In this document: piece by piece, positions 57,305-64,000 of the stretch
How the letters are laid out: every line of letters begins with the position of its first letter
How positions within the stretch are numbered: position 1 is the first letter of the stretch
DNA from: Omphiscola glabra
Lineage: Eukaryota; Mollusca; Gastropoda; Lymnaeidae
Assembly: GCA_964017045.1 (NCBI GenBank)
Contig: OZ024806.1
Location: 4,608,488-4,672,487, forward strand
Length of the DNA stretch: 64,000 nt
Direction: 5' to 3'
Made by a program: the position numbers and the translations under genes
The notes under the pieces: model-generated
The model's input: the letters and a program-made list of their open reading frames with translations, nothing else
What the model was told of the DNA's origin: nothing
The model's database searches: none

Positions 57305-58385
57305 TTCGGTACATTTTTTCTTTGCAAATCCACTCATCGATGGGATGTTTCAATTGAACACAATGGAATGTCCGTGAAAAAACTGTCAACAGCACGTTGG
57401 ATTGCTGATCATCCTGCTGTTAAAACAGTGAAAGATTAGTTTGATGAATGTGTGGCGGCGACTGAAGCTCTATGATCCTCTTAAAAAGTTGGATACAAGA
57501 GATACAGCACGAGATCTTTTACATGCTGTCTGTGATTTCACGTTTATCTGCTACCTTTGGCCTGATCTACTTGAGGTAGTTAATCTTACACAGCAGTATC
57601 TGCAGACTAAAGGCTTTACTCTTGACAAAGTGGTGACCAACCTAGAGGTCTTAAGATTGTTTCTACACGAGAGCTGTCAAGGGTGGAACAGCTTTTGTAA
57701 AAGCACTTTTAAAATCAGACCAATGTTGAATTTAGGTAAGGAGAAGATTAAGGTTTAAGAAGCGAATGTCTGGAAAACAATTAATACATGCCAAATTCTC
57801 TCTGCGAGAAGAAAACAGTAGGGAGATGCTGGAGTGTTTTAATCGCTTTCATTCCGAACCCCAAATCAGATCATCAACGATAAAGGAAGTAGCCGATTTG
57901 TTTAGGGCTTTTTAACCCAAGAGTCTACTATCAGCAAGTGATGAAGAGTTATTGGTGTCCGTTCCAAAAGTAACCTATTTTTATGATGAGTTATCAGAAG
58001 ATGAACTTTTAACAGAAATACCAAGGCTTAGAAGACACCTAAATGCAGCTGACATTGAATTTACCAAAATTTTGGACCAGTCAGTATTAGATTTTTGAAA
58101 TTCATAGCTGAATGGTACTTCCTAGAATCTCTTCCAATACTCTCACTAAGCCTTCAAATGTTTCTTACGATCTGTGTCTCTGGCTTCCTGTGAGCGGAGC
58201 TTTTCAAAACGAAGACTTATCAAGAACTATTTACGATCCCCATGTGACAGTCAAGGCTTTATATTTCTATTTTATGATCTGTCTCTACTATCAATTGAAA
58301 GTGATACGGGGAAGAATATTGATTTTGATTAAATTATCTTTGATGACCGGGAAAGGAAGCGTTTAAATAAAGTAAATATAATGTG
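57305..58385 (+). pseudogene. hAT transposase pseudogene, ZMYM1-like group
   Basis: Plus-strand remnants in three frames follow the order of a ZMYM1-like hAT transposase: FGTFFLCKSTHRWDVSIEHN and LSTARWIADHPAVKTVKD (core region with the RW motif), DPLKKLDTRDTARDLLHAV and VNLTQQYLQTKGFTLDKVV, then EMLECFNRFHSEPQIRSS, and the dimerisation tail ERSFSKRRLIKNYLRS and LLSIESDTGKNIDFD. At least four in-frame stops and several frameshifts separate them. The N-terminal zinc finger and the first catalytic segment are absent, so it is a 5'-truncated dead copy. Confidence 0.82.
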
Positions 58386-58519
58386 AAAATAACTATAACT
58401 TAACGTTGTTATAGTTCTTAAATACATTGACCTCCTGACCTCCAATTAATTTATTTTTGTTCTTGTCATTGTTATACTGTGCACTTATTTTAACAGGACG
58501 AAATCCATCGTGGAAGTCG
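58386..58519. other. 3' untranslated part of the hAT remnant
   Basis: AT-rich link between the pseudogene and the terminal sequence at 58520. Confidence 0.35.
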
Positions 58520-58578
58520 GGGAGGGGGGGGGCGGCACCATGGGTTTACCGCACCGGGCGACACCAAACCTAGCTACT
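58520..58578 (+). mobile_element. hAT terminal region
   Basis: CCGCACCGGGCGACACCAAA followed by CCTAGCTACT; reversed, this reads AGTAGCTAGGTTTGGTGTCG, the familiar end of ZMYM1-like hAT elements. Likely the right end of the copy at 57305-58385. Confidence 0.6.
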
Positions 58579-58599
58579 TTTACCTACCCCGCTGTTCTG

Positions 58600-58604
58600 T
58601 CTCT

Positions 58605-58644
<40 letters not shown>

Positions 58645-58690
58645 TTTTCTTATTTCTCTGTTCTCTCACTCTTTCTCTCTCTCCACCCTA
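58600..58690. repeat. CT microsatellite
   Basis: TCTCTCTC tract with a few interruptions. Confidence 0.95.
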
Positions 58691-58786
58691 TCTCAGTTAC
58701 AGTGTAATTTCCCCCGTTGTTCTGCTGATAATAAGAAAAGTACTCGTTTATTATTTTTAAGCTGTCTGCTGAGTTGGGTGATTGTT

Positions 58787-59058
58787 TTGTGGCATTCTGT
58801 GCCCGGCCCAGCTCTCTGAATCTCTGATTCTGTGCCCGGCCCAGCTCTCTGAATCTCTGATTCTGTGCCCGGCCCAGCTCTCTGAATCTCTGATTCTGTG
58901 CTCGGCCCAGCTCTCCGAATCTCTGATTATGTGCCCGGCCCAGCTCTCTGAATCTCTGATTCTGTGCCCGGCCCAGCTCTCCGAATCTCTGATTCTGTGC
59001 CCGGCCCAGCTCTCTGAATCTCTGATTCTGTGCCCAGCCCAGCTCTCCGAATCTTTGA
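58787..59058. repeat. 33-bp minisatellite, about 8 copies
   Basis: Units share CTCTCTGAATCTCTGATTCT and GTGCCCGGCCCAG. Changes are limited to CTCCGAATC, GCTCGG and TTATGTG. Open 11-residue repeat in both strands. Confidence 0.95.
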
Positions 59059-59479
59059 TTAGAAAACCTATAAGCGAGATGTTTTGTTGTCGTCCATACA
59101 GTACGGCACGATCGGAAGTAGGGTGGAGGTGGGGAGAGGTTCTAAAAATGTGGCATTTTGTGACAAGCGGGGTGGAGGGTAGTTTGATCATACGTGACGT
59201 CACACATTTAATTTAATATATATATTTATCATACATATAAAAGTGAAAATTGACAGTGATGTTTAACTTTCTGTTGTGTTGGATGTGTTCTGACAGAAGC
59301 AGTAACTTAGAAGTGTGTTTGAGATTGAATTTTAATTAGTAGTTAATTTTTATACTTACTTTATGGGGTGTGGAGTTCCTGAGATTTGTGACGGATTGTG
59401 ACAGTTGGTGGAGGGGCAGGTTGAGGGGGTAATTTGTCAAAAGTAGCGGGACGTACTTTATGGACGGCTCCTTTGGCGA
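59059..59479. other. Spacer with two related TE-like patches
   Basis: CATACGTGACGTCACAC at about 59187 and GGGACGTACTTTATGGACGG at about 59448 look like ends of a dispersed element. Not classified. Confidence 0.35.
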
Positions 59480-59562
59480 ATACATCAATGAGAGCGCACG
59501 CGTGAAGTACATCAATGAGAGCGCATGCATGAAGTACATCAATGAGAGCGCATGCATGAAGT
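59480..59562. repeat. 27-bp repeat, 3 copies
   Basis: Copies share GAAGTACATCAATGAGAGCG and CATGCAT. Confidence 0.9.
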
Positions 59563-60272
59563 GTCTGGCTAACAGCTACGGGCTAGCATTGATATGTGTT
59601 GTTTGTTTTGGTAAAGGGGGGGGGGGGTCAGTTTTAGTTCATTTAAAAAAAAAAAATCAATTAATCAATATTAAAAATATAATGTGAAACTATTAGGCAA
59701 AGGTGAAAACAAAATAGTTTACAAAAACTAAAAATTTACTACAGACTTTAAAAAAAAAAATTTTGAAAAAAAACTACAAGTAACATATCTTTACAAATTT
59801 TACACCATATTGTAGAACAAATCAATGTTTTTAATAATAAATTAATAGATGTAAGTTTAGGAAACAAAAATCTGCCAAGAAGTATAATAAAAAGGGGTAT
59901 TTACACAATACAAATTTATAATTTTCATCACATTAAACACATTCATTAACATAATTATAAAAGTAGTGGAAAAACTTTTGGAACCATTAATTGACAATTA
60001 GCAGTGAAAATAAATTTACAAGAACAGTTCAACAATGATTATTTCAGCAAGGCATTTTCACAATAGCGTAGCAATTAAATATCATTTAAAGTCATTAAAA
60101 AAAACGACTTCTTACTTGCAATTTAAAATTAATATATTTCTCATCAAAATAATTTCACAGCAAACCATTCTGTACTTTAGACATGTAACACATTTCAAGT
60201 AAAGGAAACAGTGATGCAATATTTAGTCTCAATCATGTATTATTAATTACCAGTAACAAGCAACAAGAATGT
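59563..60272. other. A-rich flank of the MULE-like pseudogene
   Basis: Very AT-rich; possibly the 3' untranslated region of the element. No terminal inverted repeat identified. Confidence 0.4.
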
Positions 60273-63200
60273 TTAAGAACTATGGTAATCCCAACAGTCT
60301 TTGCAAAACCAAGTTGACACTTTTATTTTGGAAATGACGCCAACACAACCAAAATGAAACCAACAAAGACAACGTTCACAACCGACCATCTTTAACAAGG
60401 CATCATCAAACACTTGACACTCTGCATAATGAAATACAGGAGTAGCCTTTAAATCTAACAATGAGTGATGTATATATGACCATGCATCATCAGTAAAAGA
60501 TGACAATATTTATATCAACTGCATCATCAAGAATGGTATCACAAAAATCAGTGAAATGTTGTACATTACTTTTACCAATTGGAATAGAGAAAACAATGTT
60601 TTCAACAACTACAGGGAAATAATGCTTATGTCTGACAATCAAGGCTCAACTTGGAGAATAGTAGGGGCAGTTGTCTTTTTCATTACAGAGTAAAATTTTG
60701 TTTTGTCTTTGGTCTCCCTTTGAGGCCTTTAGGACGAACTTTGTCAAACTTAAGATTTACAATAACCTCTTCATTATTTGCAGCAACTGTTTCCTCGTGG
60801 GACACAGGAATATAATTTTCATGAACAACAAAATCAACTACATCATTTTGAATGAAACTTGCTTCATCAAAGTTTGATGCCGATTCATTTTCATTTAAAT
60901 TTGCTGGACTTCTCCAGAGACTTAAAGTAGTTTCAAGAAAGGATATTTTCTCTATAAAATCTTGTTCTCCATGCATCGCCAAAAAATTTGCCAAGCCCAT
61001 ACAAATTCTTTTAGCATGATTAAACCGACCCTCTTGAGTCTTAAAATTATTGTTTCTAGATACAATTTGAGAAATTACTAACCAATAGAAGTAGAAGCAG
61101 CCAATCTAGGAACACTATGTTTGCTAAAACGGCATGGAATTAACTCTGAACAAAATTCTGGAAGCTGTAAATGTCTTCGAACTGAAAAAATATGTCTGCA
61201 GGGTAACGCCATCTTTTTAGCAAATGAACAATTACAGTGAACTGATGTTGAGCTAAAAATACATTCCTTGTAAGCTACTGAAAACAGTTCTGCCTCTCAA
61301 GGGACAACAGTGTACGGAACAGACCGTGACAATTTGAGCTGTTTGAGCAACAGAGCAGCAGCAAAGGAAGTAGCAACACTTTCAATATTATTTACACTTT
61401 AATCATTATCAGATGACGTATACTGAGCTCTGTTTGCAGCAAGCAATCTCAAAAGATCACATACTGTAATTTTACAGTTGTCAAAAGACATAAGGTTACT
61501 AAGAGCAGATGAAAAAGAAAGATGAGTCAAACTCTTTTTTATTTTAGAATGATAAGACTCCAAGTGATTTGTTGTTGTCGCATGGAGTCTTAAAACATCA
61601 ACATTGGATTATTCTGCCCATAAATGGGCCTTACTCCACCAGTTCGACTCAAAATACTCTAAAGCTACATAAGGAAGATTATCTTTGATGTCTTGCATCA
61701 AATTTAAAAATTCATCACACGACTCAGTATAAACTTGAGACATAAATCCTTCAAGATTTGGCTGCACCTACTCACAACTTACATGTTTCAAAAGAAACCT
61801 GTGCACAGCCTGGTTAATGTGAAAAGGACATAGATTAACAGGTACATTTGGACACAGATCATTTATAGCAGAGATTTCAGCCATGTCTTTGTCAACCACA
61901 AAGCACTTGAAAGTACTGGCATCACATTTCTTCAGAAGCGGCTTCAAACAAAAAGAAATAGTTTCCTTATCTTCATTTTCTACAAAACGATGAAGAACAA
62001 GAATACCCCTCCCCTCTCCATCAATAATCATTACAGTCAAAAGTGGATATAAATATTTATTGGTTTTATATGTGAAATCCATTAATAAAACCTCTGGATA
62101 TTGGGCAAAAATTCTAATCATATCATAAGTCATGTAAGATAAAGAATTAAATTCCCCAATTTCTGTTAGTCCATAGGACACACTTCCACAAGCTTGTGAT
62201 ATAGAATCGAGTATAGATTGAGTTTCAGTTGCATCAGAATATGATTTATTTATTCTTGAATTAATATTGTAAATATACCTAGAAAGCAAATCCACATCAT
62301 GCTCATCATGCTGTTGTTCAAGCACTTGCCGGGCCTCAGATGCCTGAATCGTGGTGCAGGACATCAACAGATGCGTTGCCGCATTTAGTTCCACCTTGCG
62401 GTTTCCCGGATACTAGCGGCACATCTGGAAAAAAAAACACATGAAGGTTACTTTGCAATAATAAGTATTTTGTAGAAATATATGCCCTGCAAACATAACT
62501 AACCTTTACCTTGGGGATAAATGTTTAAGTTTATTATATTTCACAATAATCACAATCAAGATATTTGGACTATTTAGAATTTTTCAATATAATTATACTG
62601 TTCAATAGATAATTTGTCTTAATTTTTTTCAAAGCCTTTCTATGGCAAAGGTGGTAACCCTAACCTTAACCTAAAGTTTTAAATGATAAAATTTCTGAGC
62701 ACCCTAGATTGAATGAGTTAATAAATGGTACAAATCATTCTTTTAAAAGCATCCATCTCTATAGTGAGTAGGTACCTGTAGTTGACAACAACCTGCCACT
62801 AGAATATGCTCTTGTCTTTATTATGTACATATTTTTGCAGAACTTACTTCTTTTGATACTTCATGGCCAGTATGTTCATGCATTGAAATGGTAATTTCTA
62901 GCCGACATGGATTTCTCTTGGAAAAAAGGCCTGTCATCACAATCTGAAACTGAAAGAACTGAAAAAATATAAAAACTCTCAATGAATTGCCAAAAGTAGT
63001 AAGAATTATGGTAATTTCGCAGTATTGGTCCCGCGATGTCTCACAATTTAAATAATAATGAAAATATTTCCTAAATGTATCCCTAAACCTAACCTGAACC
63101 ATAAAACTAAAAATCTATCCCTAAACCTCTAAAAAAATATATCCTTAAACCTAACCTGAACCCTAAACAATCACGCTGGGCACTAATAGTGTGAAATAGC

Positions 63201-63467
63201 CAGAATAATAAAAAGACAAACTAAATTTAAAGTTAACCTTTATTGTAATGTTACTTACGCTTGTGATTTTCTTTGTCCGTTGAAAACTTTGACTTTAAAT
63301 TGCGTTTAACACCTTGTTTGCAACAGAGCACAATGTATTCATATTTAAGGTGTTCCGAACTGGGGTCTTTGATCTTCTCTGACGATCTTTTAGTGAAACA
63401 CACATTGTGTTTTTTACAAAAATAATTTAAAAGACGCATAGGTATCAAACTTGCTGACAGCCGCCAT
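60273..63467 (-). pseudogene. ZSWIM/MULE-like transposase pseudogene with C-terminal PHD finger
   Basis: Minus strand, read from ATG at 63465-63467 (context ACAAATGGCG, MAAVSKFDTYASFKLF). Small exons 63259-63467 and 62848-62930 splice (GTAAGT donors) to a long third exon starting at 62412 (YPGNRKVELNAATHLLMS). Domains in order: ZSWIM-type N-terminal domain, RNase H-like transposase (VLLMDFTYKTNKYLYPLL, then FVVDKDMAEISA and CPFHINQAVHRF), SWIM zinc finger (HCNCSFAKKMALPCRH, near 61210-61245), and a PHD finger (CERCLCWFHFGCVGV, WFCKDC). In-frame stops lie at 61768-61770, 61609-61611, 61399-61401 and 61297-61299, and frameshifts near 63425, 61083, 60690 and 60500. The order is intact but the copy is dead. 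It belongs to the animal ZSWIM1/3-related MULE group. Confidence 0.85.
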
Positions 63468-64000
63468 TTGTTTCTAAAAGAAAGCGCGCCGAACTTGTCA
63501 ATTATTTAAGGTGGTCCATGGGTCAAAAAAAAATTTTCTATGTCTCTTGAATTAAAATTTTTTTTTTTAGTACATACTAACTATACACCAATAGAAAGAC
63601 AAAAAAACTTAGTAGTTTATTTTAAAAAAATTTTTTTTGACTTTTATTGCAAAAAATATAAAATTGTATACCAATATTGACCGTTACTCAAAATGTATCA
63701 ACACCAAAAGGTTTCTCAATATCATAATGAAACTTTGCACACTCATTAATAATACAGTTGTTAAAAAAATTACACCCAGCTTACTGCATTAAAATGATTG
63801 GAACATCTACAAATGACATATATGTGGGGTCACATAAATTTTTGGCAAAATACAGGGGGTAGCATATGTAAAAAAATTATTTAAAAAGTTCTGCTGGACA
63901 GATCTAAAAGAAGAAGGTGTCACTATGTAGATAATATCAATGGTAAGAGGCATGGAAAGTTTAAAGCCTGTACCTATAAAACTTTGCCTCCTGATACATT
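63468..64000. other. AT-rich flank
   Basis: Homopolymer A/T runs. No element end or gene recognised; may be 5' flank of the MULE-like element. Confidence 0.4.

Noticed and set aside
63060..63170. CCCTAAACC-type words near the MULE pseudogene
   Set aside because: Irregular and inside the pseudogene intron region; not a telomeric repeat.

Overview
This is a eukaryotic nuclear window, most likely from a gastropod mollusc of the freshwater pulmonate type. The reasons are AT-rich DNA, split genes with GT/AG introns, several decayed hAT, MULE-like and non-LTR elements, a tRNA-headed SINE, and two non-autonomous hAT elements of the SPIN type, a horizontally transferred family reported from tetrapods, a triatomine bug and the pond snail Lymnaea. 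The species assignment is inference.

Roughly 40 percent of the window is tandem repeat: more than 50 separate minisatellites, most with periods of 17 to 69 bp and many clustering at 30 to 37 bp, plus one giant 12-bp array of about 6.6 kb (12043-18650) with an internal duplication of about 1.57 kb. Long open frames inside these arrays are by-products of periods divisible by three.

Two genes can be read with confidence. On the minus strand a three-exon FAM167-family gene (48391-50947) gives a 289-residue protein with all three conserved family blocks. On the plus strand a three-exon gene (37467-42876) encodes a 163-residue secreted protein with a signal peptide and two cysteine-containing DUF3011-like repeats. 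Weaker candidate exons lie at 765-937, 2832-3032, 3728-3813, 8526-9337, 25836-25987 (minus, with a polyA signal) and 55809-55955.

Mobile-element debris: a ZSWIM/MULE-like transposase pseudogene with a PHD finger (60273-63467, minus), a hAT pseudogene lacking its catalytic core (30584-31473, minus), a ZMYM1-like hAT pseudogene (57305-58385, plus), a non-LTR tail whose last codons became a 69-bp minisatellite (27235-28432), two SPIN copies, a triple MITE (11103-11614), a 51-bp micro-MITE and several dispersed repeat pairs.

The most unusual observation is that several minisatellites are seeded exactly on exon-intron junctions: each repeat unit carries a copy of the exon end plus the 5' splice site (introns 1 and 2 of the secreted-protein gene, and the candidate intron 8739-9283). 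Other arrays sit just after a donor, just before an acceptor, or just after a stop codon. Repeats and gene structure therefore appear physically coupled here.
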